Assembly: GCA_951394405.1 (NCBI GenBank)
Contig: OX596341.1
Coordinates: 1 to 64,000 of the forward strand
Length of the DNA stretch: 64,000 nucleotides
Origin: Coprinellus micaceus
Lineage: Eukaryota > Basidiomycota > Agaricomycetes > Agaricales > Psathyrellaceae
Direction: 5' to 3'
Made by a program: the position numbers and the translations under genes. This document shows, piece by piece, positions 35,929 through 46,879 of this stretch (position 1 is the stretch's first letter; each line of letters opens with the position of its first letter). Below the pieces are notes generated by a model that was given only the letters and a program-made list of their open reading frames with translations, ran no database searches and was not told where the DNA came from.

Positions 35929-37450
35929 GTGCGTCGCCTGAGCTCCTTGCTCCTGACTACCACCACTAGCGTCTGTTTACCTCCCTGCCGCGATGAACTA
36001 CTCTATCATCTTGCAGACCTAGGATACCGATTGGGGGGGCCTAGACTTCGACTGGACGTGGTTTCGCGTCCAGATCTTCTCCTATCAACGTATAGTTCTC
36101 CTTTGTCTAGTGGAGCCTCGTGCGGATTCTCCTCTACTCTTGGACTCCGCAACTCTATCAACTCGTCCTCTTCACTTCACGAACAACGTGCATTTTCGCT
36201 CGATCGGCCTTGTGGATGTCAGCTGGTCATCAGATATGGACCCCCGTTCTACCACTTGCTTTCCGGCGCACAGCACTGTCTGCGTTCCCCTCTCAGGTGA
36301 GTCCAAATGGCCAGCATCGTGTCAGTGTCCTCGTGAAGACCTACAATCCTTCCTCACGGACAGGTCCCTCCGGGCCTTCCTGTCGGTTGTCCAGTGGGAC
36401 GATGTGCAAACTGCATAAGCCTCTGGCTGCGTCTCTCTCCTCCCTGAAACGCTACATAGCTATGCCCCGAACCAGAACAGTGACGTTCATAACAAGTCAC
36501 TTACTCGCTGACCGTTCACATCCCCTGATCGTCGTACCACACACCCTCGCGTGACAGGACGTCGCGGTGAGATTCACCGTGGCACCCTTTCACGATGATA
36601 TGCGTTCGCGGGCTGATACGGGGATACATTACAGTGCAGAGTGGGCTTGGGCGAGGGTCAGGGGTCGGTACTTAGGCTTGTGGTCTCCAATGCTCACTTC
36701 ATGCGCTTGGCGCCTACCGCCACTAACTCCACTCGAGCGAATGGGTTGCATCCGTATGCGCTTGATGGAGCCATCTGGGAGATAGATATCGACAATCGAT
36801 TGTGGGGCGTCTACTCCCACAGCGACGGCTCGGTTCGGAGGAGGATTGTCGCTTTAAATACGACCTTCCACCGTTCGGGAATGCGAATGCCCCTAGTGAA
36901 GCTCGTTTCTGCGTCGTGGGTGCTTCGCATTCACCGCTCTGGGGTCATCTTCCATTAGGGATGGACAGCTACGTAGGTGTACCCAATTTCGCCTTCCTCC
37001 CCTTCGATAACAAGGTTCCAAATTCGCTCTGGATCGTCGTATTCGACACCGATATCCGACCCCGATCGGCGAACCACGCTGAACCCTTAGGACCTTCCCC
37101 GTTGCAAGCGTCGACTGGGCTTTTGCACCCCCTTGAACGTCCTCACTGCGGCGAGCATCGTGACTTCATCCATTCCCAGCGCTTTTTACAGTTGCACGAC
37201 GACTTGAAACTGGGTCGGGACCCTCGGGCTATCTGTGGCCGCTTCGTGCGATACCTGGACGCCGATGCAATTGCCCAAAGATCTCGCAAAGGTAGAGGGA
37301 GTCGATCGAGTCAATGTGCTCAGGATGAGAGAGAGCCAGACTGGGGAGTTACCCACATACCTGGAGGTGCTGGAGTGGAAACCCATCTGCGACTATCAGT
37401 ATATCACGTCGGGTAGTGCTGATTCAGACTCTCTTGAGTCCATCCTGTGA
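35929..37450 (+). pseudogene. decayed coding-like region
   Basis: Blocks with protein character occur in alternating phases: DGAIWEIDIDNRLWGVYSHS near 36770, VGVPNFAFLPFDNKVPNSLW near 36985 and VEGVDRVNVLRMRESQTGEL near 37290, ending at a stop near 37450. The last 215 nt after 37235 are open and could be a terminal exon. Family unknown. Confidence 0.3.
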
Positions 37451-37724
37451 TATCTTCTACGCCCGAGCTTTCCACGAATTTCTCGGGCGGGGCTTCGAGA
37501 GCCGTGTCGTAGACCATTCTTTACGGGTACGGTACAGCTCATACCATTGCAGAAGGTAGCAGAATGTGTCCTTCCACTGAATCAGATGTTGCGTTGGAAC
37601 TAGAATGTATTATTGTAAAACCTCAACCATGTTCCCGCACGGTGCAAGATGCAAACGGAGGCACTACTAAGAAAGGAAATATGAAAAAGCGACCACAAAC
37701 GCAAGTACCCATCCAATATCCTGC

Positions 37725-38240
37725 TTAGCAGGAGACACTATTAATGACCCAACTAATCACGTTAACCTGCCCAGCCCCAGCCAAGGTCTGTCCCGCCCAC
37801 CCACGCAGAACATCGCGCGTCTGGTCCGCAGTCAAAGCGAGCGCTCCGATGCTCTTGGTCACGGTGAAGGCCCCGCCGGCGTCGGGGCCAGTGAACGAGG
37901 TCGAGCCGGTCTACGTATTAGGCAGTAAGTTGAAGATGAAGATATGATGAATGGACTAGAGAAGTGCGTACGATGATGGCACCTCCACTGATGTCGTCGC
38001 TGAACTTGCGATTGAAGACTATGGGTATGCATAAGTTGGGAAGCCTCGGGCATACCTCGAGAAGTGGGACTTACTCAGGATGAACTCCTCGTTAGGATCA
38101 CCCCCGCTGGGAGTGTTCGAAGGCGTAGTGTTGATGATGCAGGTAGCGAGCTGGTCGGCCTGGCGAGCTTCGAGATTGACGGCGGCACCGTTTACGATGG
38201 ATGCGAAGGCGGCTGCCAGAGTGATGAACTTGAAGAGCAT
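37725..38240 (-). CDS. small secreted protein
   Basis: Three exons (38240-38075, 38018-37972, 37910-37725; introns 56 and 61 nt) give 132 residues. The N-terminus MLFKFITLAAAFASIVNGAA is a clear signal peptide, followed by LEAR, a possible Kex2-like site. The mature part is Gly/Thr/Ser-rich (TGSTSFTGPDAGGAFTVTKS) with two cysteines, the second being the last residue (INSVSC). A TATA box lies 103 bp upstream of the ATG. A broken paralogue lies at 40397-41012 on the other strand and supports all three exons. No enzyme motif is visible; a secreted cell-wall or effector-like role is only a guess. Confidence 0.75.
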
Positions 38241-38342
38241 TGGAATTGAGAGCGGGGTTGGTGGAGAGGTTGGTAGCTTCTGGGCTGGATTGAAGAATTT
38301 GGATGAATCTGATTGTGCTGAACGTCGTTGAGATTACCTCGC

Positions 38343-38351
38343 CTTTATACC
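38343..38351 (-). promoter_or_regulatory. TATA box of small secreted protein gene
   Basis: GGTATAAAG on the minus strand, 103-111 bp before the ATG at 38240. The same GGTATAAA core precedes the genes at 41590 and 56694. Confidence 0.6.
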
Positions 38352-38369
38352 TTTTCCTAGGCCACAAAA

Positions 38370-40250
38370 TGCCCTATCGGCATAGGAGAGAAAGGGATAC
38401 AAGGTCCTGAGTTAAGCAACAGTCGAAAAAACCGTTCTTCGGCGTTCTATATTTGGATATGCTGATGGGCACTGTTTCGTTTCATCGCCAGGTGCGGTGG
38501 CAATATACCGACGGCGCTTATCACGAAATTCGGGGGATCGCCATGCCTACTCAGAGTCCTCGACAAGTGGGCAGTGAAATGCCCCGCATCTCGTGGCCTT
38601 GTCCTAGAACGAATCCCTCGCATTGGCTCCATGGACACGGGCAGAATGTGTTAGCATTGGTATTCAAATCATGGGTCAGAGCAAGCCGAAGGTGCAGAGG
38701 GGGATCTAATCAACAGGCAAAGATACTAACGACTACGAAGACATTGAAGTTCTGACGCTCGTAGCGAGGTAAATACACAAAGACAAGGCTACTGACATAT
38801 TCGAGCTAACTCAGCGTTAGTTAAACGGGGTACTCGACGGAACGAAGGGGGTACGAATGCCGAACGTGGAATCGAGGATACGTTCCGCAAACGACAAATA
38901 CGTCGCAGTAGGGGACGCGTACATGAGTCCTTAGCTCATTGTCGAAGTACCGAGAGGCCGCTCGACATAAGCGCTCTCGGAGGAAATACGACAGACCAAG
39001 GACTACTTCCAAGTTCAGTCCCTCTTGGAAGGGCAGTATGCGTGGAAACGTGGGGTTACAGCATTTTGGGGTACGGTTACGCCCGGTATACCATGGGGAT
39101 GGTTCAGGTTCTCCGCCGTGTTACCGCTGCCGAGTATCGCTTGGAGTATGATATGGGTGCGGGCGACTAGGTGGCTACGCGACGCAGAAGGCATAGAAAC
39201 GGCATGCAATAGAACTTACTGAATGTCGCTAGGGTGCGTTCTTCTGCCCATACGCGAAGAAACACGATCAAGATATGCCTATGGCAGTGTCCTGCGTTGA
39301 ATCTGCGCTGTCGAGTGCAACAAGTCTGAGCTTGGATCTCATTTCAACTCTAAATACAGTGGCGCCGAGATGAAAGCTACCTGCCAAGGTATGGGGACGC
39401 CGTAAGGACAAAGCTAGTAGCCTCATTTGGTTCCATCCCGATGCGGTCTATTCGTAGGAATGCCTACCTCGTTGAACCCAAGTCGCTGAAGCACCCGAGC
39501 GCGTACCAAAAAGGCGCTGAACCTTTGAATTCATCACACCTGGAGACCCTCGAATGAAACACACGAAACACTGAAACACCCGAAGCGCCGGATCCGCCCC
39601 AGAATTGTGAATCCGTTTGCATATCAGTTTTCGCGACGAACTTTTTTTATTTTGACTTTGGGATGACAGGCGTGACCATCACACGCACGGTTGATGCCGT
39701 GCCTCTCGTTGTTCGTCTGCCTCGAGAGGGGCCGCTCCACGTCTCGGGAAGGGACGTAGAGTATGGTTTAGTGAGCTCCTACCCAGGCGAAGTGCTATGT
39801 AGAAGTGAGCTTTACTCACTCGAAGCTTCACCTCAGGGCGGCATTGATCTTCCCATCACTCAGTGTTGGAACAGCGTTTTGGGCGCTTCGATGGCTGACT
39901 TTCGACTTTCAGCTCGAGTTCGGGGCCAGTATCCCCGCCATGCACGCTGATGTGACCAGGTCACAGAATATTTTGAAAATGTTGTCGCGAAAAGTGATAT
40001 GCAAACGACTGTAACGTCACACCCATACAGTAGATATCGGGTATATGCTATCCGTACTGACTGAATGTACGTACACATGTCTCCATGGAGACCCTTCGCC
40101 TTCGTGAAATTAAGCGCCGGCCATTATCACTGGAAGTGGAGATGAGACATTGGTGACTCGAATAGTGGGCTACGGTAGGTAACGCGCTCTCCAGAATGCG
40201 TTTCGTTGGCCTTTGGGTGGGGAAGCCACGGACACCCGCACTAGGATAGT
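38370..40250. other. intergenic, nothing recognised
   Basis: No gene supported. TAAGCGCC variants occur at 38517 (minus strand) and 40112 (plus strand), each 280-290 bp upstream of a member of the small secreted protein family. Confidence 0.4.
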
Positions 40251-40396
40251 CTTCTTCTGAGTATATATAGCATTGCTGTGACTCGGGAAAAGTGTATAAG
40301 AGTAGAAGAGGCACGACGGCGTTCAATACCAGGAACCGAATTTCGACTCACTAATCTACTACGACGCCACCAAACCAGCACATTATCTCAACCGTC

Positions 40397-41012
40397 ATGC
40401 TCTTCCAGTGTATCACCATGGCGGCCGCCTTTGCTTCCACAGTTAACAGTGCCACGATCGAAGCCCGTCAGAACGACCAAATCGCGTTCTGTACCATCAC
40501 CATGACGTCATCGAGCCCCCCAACCACGAGAGCGCACTCCTCGAAGAGTTTATCCTGAGTGAGTCTATGGGCTTCGAGGTCTACCTCGAACATTTCATTC
40601 GATGATTGTATTTGAACATAGTTTTCAATAATGAGTTCCAAAACGACCTTCCACCGGGCGCCGGCGTTTTGGTACGTCCATATGCCTTCCAACCCTCTCA
40701 TTCTATCGTTCTACTTCTGACTACGTCATATCGCCTCACCTTCGCTCCCCAGATATAAATAGACCGGAACCACCTCCTTCACGGGCTCTGGTGGGGGTCC
40801 TTACACGGTCACCAAGAGTATTGGATCGCCGTGACGATTCTCCCCTTGATCCCGGAGTCCAGCTTCGCGATATGGCCTGTCGACTCCCTCGCGCCTGCAC
40901 CCGTGGCGAATAGCATCGTACTACCCGGCTCTTGTGCCGTGCTGGAATACGGTCAGAATTATGATACAAGTGATAATGAAGATGATATCCAGGATGAGCT
41001 ACACGAAGGATA
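40397..41012 (+). pseudogene. broken paralogue of the 38.2 kb small secreted protein
   Basis: The first 25 residues (MLFQCITMAAAFASTVNSAT) match the signal peptide of the intact gene. A frameshift near 40510-40520 then moves the reading to LLEEFIL, followed by a GTGAGT donor at 40559. The second exon (40622-40671) reads IFNNEFQNDL, matching IFNRKFSDDI. The third resumes at TGTTSFTGSGGGPYTVTKSI near 40761 and meets a stop soon after, with the C-terminal part divergent. At least two disabling changes are visible. A TATATATA box lies at about 40262. It is inverted relative to the intact copy, 2.2 kb away. Confidence 0.65.
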
Positions 41013-41221
41013 GGAGTGAGGGGACAGTGGAACAGGATCGAGAGTGATACGAGTGAGAAATGAAGTACAGCTACACAGAGGGACTGCTAATATAAGTCCA
41101 AGGAGCGTCGAAGGTATTGCTACAGAGTGGAGTACAAGGCTCGCCATGGCCCACAGAGATGTTCATTCCGTGTCAGGAGTTGGTGGAGAGTCAGAGTTCG
41201 GATAGTCGAAGCGTTGAACAG

Positions 41222-41590
41222 CTAGGTCAGAGTCAGGGCACAAGAGGGCGTCACGACGGTATAGTGCGAGTTACTTGTGGACGCGCTACGATCCCTGTGG
41301 CGAACGTTCAGCAAGATCTGACCGAGAACAAGGCAAAGGATGGTCCCGTTGGGGCACTCTTACCTCATACGCACATCTTTTGTGGTCCACATCGTCGAGC
41401 GTCCAGCGCGGGTGCCGGAGAGGAGTGTTCTACGGACATGGGGACGGGTGATGAAGCGACCAAGGTGGCCCCTGAGAAGGGCAGAGAAGAGGCGTAGAAG
41501 GTCGACTGAGTGGGGGCTCGGTATTTAGATACCAGAGGTGTACTCACAGCAAAGCGCGATGACGGAGACGAATAGTGCCGAGAACTGCAT
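41222..41590 (-). CDS. very small secreted cysteine-containing protein
   Basis: Exons 41590-41548, 41471-41371 and 41317-41222 (introns 76 and 53 nt) join in phase to 79 residues. The N-terminus MQFSALFVSVIAL is a signal peptide. The mature part includes LDARRCGPQKMC and ends in TPSCALTLT. A TATA box (GGTATAAATC) stands about 85 bp before the ATG. If the second intron is not removed the protein ends after RRCGPQKMCV at about 49 residues, so the C-terminus is less certain than the start. No family recognised. Confidence 0.5.
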
Positions 41591-41672
41591 TTTTAGGTTG
41601 TGGGGAACCGGGCTTGGTCGGGAAGAGAGGTGAGGGCAGAACTGCGTGGGCTAGCAGGCCAGGTAGTGCGGA

Positions 41673-41680
41673 TTTATACC
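41673..41680 (-). promoter_or_regulatory. TATA box of gene at 41590
   Basis: GGTATAAA on the minus strand, about 83-90 bp upstream of the start codon. Confidence 0.55.
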
Positions 41681-41689
41681 CAGAAAGCA

Positions 41690-43129
41690 CACGCGTAACA
41701 GTGCCTAGTGGCGTCGTTCTTCATGGTCAACGCACAAAGAGACATCCGAAAACGACTTGAACAGTGCTGAAATACGGGCGTCTCCGCAAGAACAACAACG
41801 AGGATGACGGGACTCGAGGCGTACCTGGGGGTGGGGGATGAGCCCAAGCGCAAAGATTACAAGGATAGTTCCCGGTTTGGCCGTCGAGCGCGATCATGAG
41901 CGACGGCGGGCACACACAACGGGTTCGCCGGGTACACACAACGCCTGGAATTTGAAATATCGTTCAGCGTTATGATATGGATAGGTGAAGTACTTCAAGG
42001 TGAAGCGAACAAGGAGGGACCGAAGATTCACGAGTTCTCCGGGAAATCGCGTTCAGTATGCGACAGTGAACCACCGAATTGAATGCTCTTCAAATGTGGA
42101 AAACACAACTGGCGGCATCACCGAGGACACTGTAGATAGCGCTACTCACCGGCGAGAACACTAACCGGTGAGGGGGAGTACATGAAGTACAGAACTCCGA
42201 CCCCAGTTTGGTGTAGAACTGCGTTTGGGAGAAGGGTTGTTCCAGATGCAAGAGACGCCGAACCACCCACAAGAGAGGACAGTGATATCATTCTAGGAAG
42301 GTCCTTCTCTGGGCGCCAGGTGTGGCTAGGGCATTTGTGGTTGGCTCTCAGGCTCTATCAGGAGGTAATATTTATCGGGGTCCCGAAGAGTGTGACGCTT
42401 GAGGAACGGAGAGTCATCCGGTGCGATCAAAGCGACGATTTTCACAGATCAGAGCGAGCTACCCCGGTCGTGGGCGGCATGTTCCAGTCGCAGATAGATT
42501 GAAATTCTCTTTCATTTGGTACGCCGTCGTGGAGCCAGCTCGTGCAGTATGCCGCATCGCTCGTTCAACAGGGAGAAACAAGACCCAGGCTAGTCGCCGC
42601 CCCTGTATCACGGTAGGAATCGTCGTGGCGAGCACAAGGTAGGCCATAATTCGCCCACTTTCAGAGCCTTCGGGACAGGGGAGAGAACTTCAGATCGTGG
42701 GACGACGTACAGAGGACGAAGAGCGGCAGATTGTGGTAGCCGAGAACAAAGAGGACATGGATGAAGAAGCGCCGTCCATCTTCTGGGATTTGCCGACGGG
42801 ATTTGAATCGCATCTAGACTCCGCATAATGACCCGTGCGCCATCTACGCTCCTTGGCCTCAAACTACCTCCTCGTTGCCTTGTTCTCAGACTGTGGAGTC
42901 GCCTCACGCAGATCGACGTCTCACTACCGATTTAAACCTTCTACTACACCTCTAGACTATCACCTGGGTGAAGATCTTACTTGGGATCTGTGGCTACCGT
43001 TGACATCCTATCTGGCTACGGAGGCGACGGGCTGGCTACGTCTCCGGGGGTTTATTATCAGGCGTGGACTTGAGATGCTCTCGTCGCGTGGCGCGTATGT
43101 ATAAGCCACCGTGCCAGACAAAAGACCGA
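41690..43129. other. intergenic, nothing recognised
   Basis: Frames up to 106 codons (42182-42502) without domain or convincing promoter. A short CACACAACG direct repeat occurs near 41910-41945. Confidence 0.35.
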
Positions 43130-43185
43130 CAGGTTCCAATTAATCGAGGGCTTGAAAATCAACGATTTTGCGATTAATCTAAATC

Positions 43186-43207
43186 GTTTAATCGGCTCCG
43201 ATTAAAC
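43186..43207. repeat. perfect 10 bp palindrome, GTTTAATCGG arms
   Basis: GTTTAATCGG, a 2 nt centre, then CCGATTAAAC. A second perfect pair with 12 bp arms (CGTTTAATCGAG / CTCGATTAAACG) lies at about 43479-43514. Both sit in the left part of the hAT-like element. Confidence 0.7.
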
Positions 43208-43725
43208 TAGTGAGCCCACCTCCCTTTTCAACCGGCGCTATGCTCGGTTCTGCGGTCTTTCGTTGTTTAAACAAGCGCCCTGAGGCCTGAGATCTGAGAC
43301 GGCCTGAGACGGCTGAATGTTCGTACATCAATTGTCGAGACACGTTCAAACGGAAACGATTAATTAAATGATTCGCGGGTGCTGTTGTGTTTAATCGGCA
43401 CATCAATTAATAATCCGTGCCAGTGGGGGCGGGCGGGAGTCCTACAGCCCAACAGCCACAGGTGAACTGATCACGTTTAATCGAGCCACCGCCGCTAGTG
43501 ACTCGATTAAACGCGAGCAACTCTCCTCGAAGACCTCTATAGTATACTGACTCTCCTACTTCTCGATACCTACTAATCTGGAGAGGAGCGAAATCGAGCC
43601 CGTTCAAACAGGGATGAAGCCCGTTTAAACAGAGCCCGAAGTGCTGGTGATGTCACCAGTCGCTCAGCACCGGCAACCGTAGAGTGCTGAGCGCCTCTAA
43701 AATCCCTTCAAGTCCCTCGGCCACC

Positions 43726-44019
43726 ATGTCCGGTGGTGGTGGTAGAGGGAAGAGAAGGAATGGGTCTTTTGATGAATGGGCACACACTTATATACCCGCA
43801 GGATGTTTGGATGGTCCAAACAGACGCGTCGCGTCCACGCGATCACGAGCATGCGGTTTGTTGAATGTGTCAAATAGTACCAAATAATGGATGGGATATA
43901 AGCAGAGGGACCTCATGGTCGTGCCCACGCATCCCCTGCGTCCCTCTCACTGCCTCACTGGGGCCCAGGAGAGGGACTTGGGGGATTTTCGACTCCACCG
44001 TGCCCTTGGGCGGAGTTGA
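43726..44019 (+). pseudogene. BED/zinc-finger-like N-terminus of a hAT transposase, nonsense-interrupted
   Basis: ATG at 43726 in a GCCACCATG context opens MSGGGGRGKRRNGSFDEWAH. It continues through CGLLNVSNSTK, a TAA at 43885, then in the same frame WMGYKQRDLMVV and HPLRPSHC to a TGA at 44017. Spaced Cys and His with NSTK and a basic/aromatic stretch resemble the DNA-binding finger at the start of fungal hAT transposases. The catalytic RNase-H-like domain is absent. TATATA (43789) and GATATAA (43903) lie inside, so they are unlikely to be its promoter. Confidence 0.4.
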
Positions 44020-44411
44020 GGCTCAGGTTGATGCGCGAGGAAGAGTATTGGAACTCCGATTAATCGACCGTCTTGTTGTCGTTTAATCGCATTCTTTCCT
44101 CCTCTCAGCCCTCTCTATTGTGAAGTAGTATATTCATGTGTACTTAGTCTAATATAATGACAATGACTTATAGCTCCTATCATCTTCTGGGATCCCAACG
44201 AGCTTTCCAAATTGAGGCAGAACAGCCTCAAACCCGCCGCGAAACCCACCACTGCGGTATCCGCACTTTCAAACTGTTGTTTAATCACAGCGAGCACAAA
44301 TAGATTCTCTGCTGTGGTCCCCTTTACCCAGACAATTAATCTTCAGTGTTTAAACATCCTCATTTAATCGCAGAAAGCTTGGTTTTCAAGCCCTTGATTA
44401 AACGAAACCTG

Positions 44412-46879
44412 TGGGGTTACAGTGCCAGAGCACCATACATCGACGAGGAAGGGCAGAACGAGCTCTTCCGTTTGCACAGCCAAGATAGGGGCGAAGAATA
44501 TGATCGCTTTCAGCTACTAATTCTGGGGTTCTTGCTGCTAGAATTGCTTCCTATCTCAAGGAGCTGAACCGAGTGGTATAACGACGACATGCATCTATTT
44601 CACACCTGAGATCTCAATTGGCGTTCTTGTCGTCGGTCTACTCGTCGCACGGGCTGAATGGTATATCGACACTCAACGCAATACCACCTCCTCGCCGACA
44701 TCCGTCTATATCTCATGCTGTCAGCCTGGCCAAATGCCAACAATATACTACTGGTCTGGGACCTCGGAACTTGATCGCATGGCGGACGGACATTCTTCGC
44801 TCTACCCTCCCAGCCTAGACATTCTAACTCCTAAGGGCTGTTCCCTGCTGGTACCCTGCGATGCTTCAAACGCTCGCCTGAATTGTCGGGCTTTCATCTT
44901 GTTCTGGAATCTCTTCACCCTGGAACCTCGTAGTTGCGTTTCACTAGGCCCCATCACGTCTCCTCGATGCGAGACGCCGACCTCCCAATCCGAGTTCTCT
45001 GTCCCTCAGGAGGAATGCAGACCCACCGTCTACTGACTCCTCGCAGCGCCCATCAAACGGCGTCATTCATCACGACCTTGTCTGTGTGTGGTGTATTCAT
45101 CGGTCAGACTATCGCAATCTTTCGCCTCCTCGACTTCTCCTGGCCCCCTTTCCTGCGCCATCTCGCATGGAACCCACAGTGGCGTCTCCATACAGCCGGC
45201 CCCGGGGATGTGAATATGTGAAGCTTTGACGCCGGGGATCTCGGGAAATTTTCTAAGGCACTTGTGGCTAAACGACTGGTATCCTACTGCGCGGATCTCT
45301 TTTTTTAGGAGTAGGTGACTGGGTCAGTCCCGTTCCGACTCCACTGTCGTACGCATGTCCTCCCACTTCTACAACGGAGCGATAGTTGCTCTCGCCGAGT
45401 CCCCGTTCGATTTAGGGCCTGACCCTCGAGCTCCAGTACCAGCGGACGAAAAATGGGATGAATCGTATCCCTCCGAAGCTCGCGTGGAGTCATGTTCGCC
45501 GCACCATCCGAGTCGAACACCTTCCCTCACTCCCGTACCGCCGGGTGATATCAGGGTGATACATTTTCGCTGTGGGCGCTTATCGGCCGAGGGTAGCCGA
45601 GGACCCAGGGCCGTGACGTCATGGGGCGCAGTCCAGAGCCTCAATCGTCCCTGTCAGGCGTCGACCCCAGGTTGCATCTTACCACCACCACCTTCCCCAG
45701 CCCATTCGAAACTAGCTAGGAGTGCAATCAAGGCATGGACCTCACTCATATGGGGGCTCACGTTATTGCACGCTTGAACGCTCGGGTCTTTGGGAAGACT
45801 GCGGAGATGGAGGCGTTGGTTTGGGCGGTGTGTACCGGAGGTGAGCACCAATTCAATTCGAATGGCGTGCGGGTGGAGGGTGGTGAATTTGGGCGGTTAC
45901 GCGATTCCTTGAATCGCAGGCCGTTCAGGTTCTGTGACGATACCGGCCTCAATATCTGCATCGCAAACCGGCCGGTATCGAGGTTCAACTTGGAGCGACG
46001 GTCCTAGATTGCGACGATACGGTACGTCCCCTGTTGTGGACCATCTGACTCCCCAGACTACGGCGTAGTCTGGGTACGCCCTTCCCTTCTCCTCAGAATT
46101 CCCTCTCGAGCTGACATACCTTCCTCCAACGTTTGGGTTACGTTTGCCGGCATATCGAAGAACCGAACACTGCGCCTAACCGTCATCCACGTTCTGTTCT
46201 CCGTCTCTCCACTAGCGCTCGTCCCCCTCCAAGTTGATCTGCAAATTAGACCGCATGACAAGCCTCGAACGGTTTGATGGTTCAGCCCCAAGTTCCCTAA
46301 CTGCCTAGGAGCGATGTTCGACGCGGTTCTCGTCCTCGTTGGGTGGGCGCCAGGCTCTCTGCGAAGATGAGAGCCCGATGGGCGGATACTGAGCATAGAA
46401 GAATGGTCCTGGTTTTACGTGAGTCCGCATTCGGTCACGCTTGCTTTTTCTTCGCGTATTCGCGTCCACCCTACTCCGTACCGTATTCGAAATCCTCGAA
46501 CGAAGGAGGGCTCGCGTTCCAGTCGTTATCGCTGGACCCCTCTTTCCGTTTTGTTCGTCTTATTTTCCTCCGTGTTCCTTCTCGCATCTTCCTCCTCTTC
46601 TGTGCCAATGAATCCCTGATGCCGCACCTGAACCCGCCCGCCCTGCTCTGCGTGTCCACTCCTTCCCCCTTGGCACTTCGATTGGATACTAACCCAGTCT
46701 TCCGCAGACAACTTGCCGCATCCTTGGCTCTGAACCTGTGGGGACACGCAACCGTGGTGGAGGACGTCTCAGTACTGTGAGTGATCCGTCCGACTATCTC
46801 CCAACCCTCCCCACCTCCAACTCCAGCACTCTCTGAACCCACCTCGACTTCGAGCATATTTTGACATCTGTCGCACAGC
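44412..46879. other. coding-like fragments, no supported gene
   Basis: Frames at 44734-45221, 45355-45777, 45735-46007 and 46343-46780 have protein-like composition but different phases and no domain. The 46.3-46.8 kb part resembles in style the decayed regions at 24-31 kb. TAAGCGCCC occurs on the minus strand at 45574-45582. Confidence 0.3.

Larger units (their letters stand above)
43130..44411 (+). mobile_element. hAT-like DNA transposon remnant with terminal inverted repeats
   Basis: The left end CAGGTTCCAATTAATCGAGG continues GCTTGAAAATCAA. The complement of the right end reads CAGGTTTCGTTTAATCAAGG then GCTTGAAAACCAA, giving imperfect terminal inverted repeats of about 50 bp. The interior is dense with CGTTTAATCG / CGATTAAACG in both orientations, including perfect palindromes at 43186-43207 and 43479-43514. 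These look like subterminal transposase-binding sites. CAG-starting ends and subterminal repeats are hAT features. An 8 bp target-site duplication is not evident. At 1.28 kb with only a zinc-finger-like fragment inside, it cannot move by itself. Confidence 0.6.
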
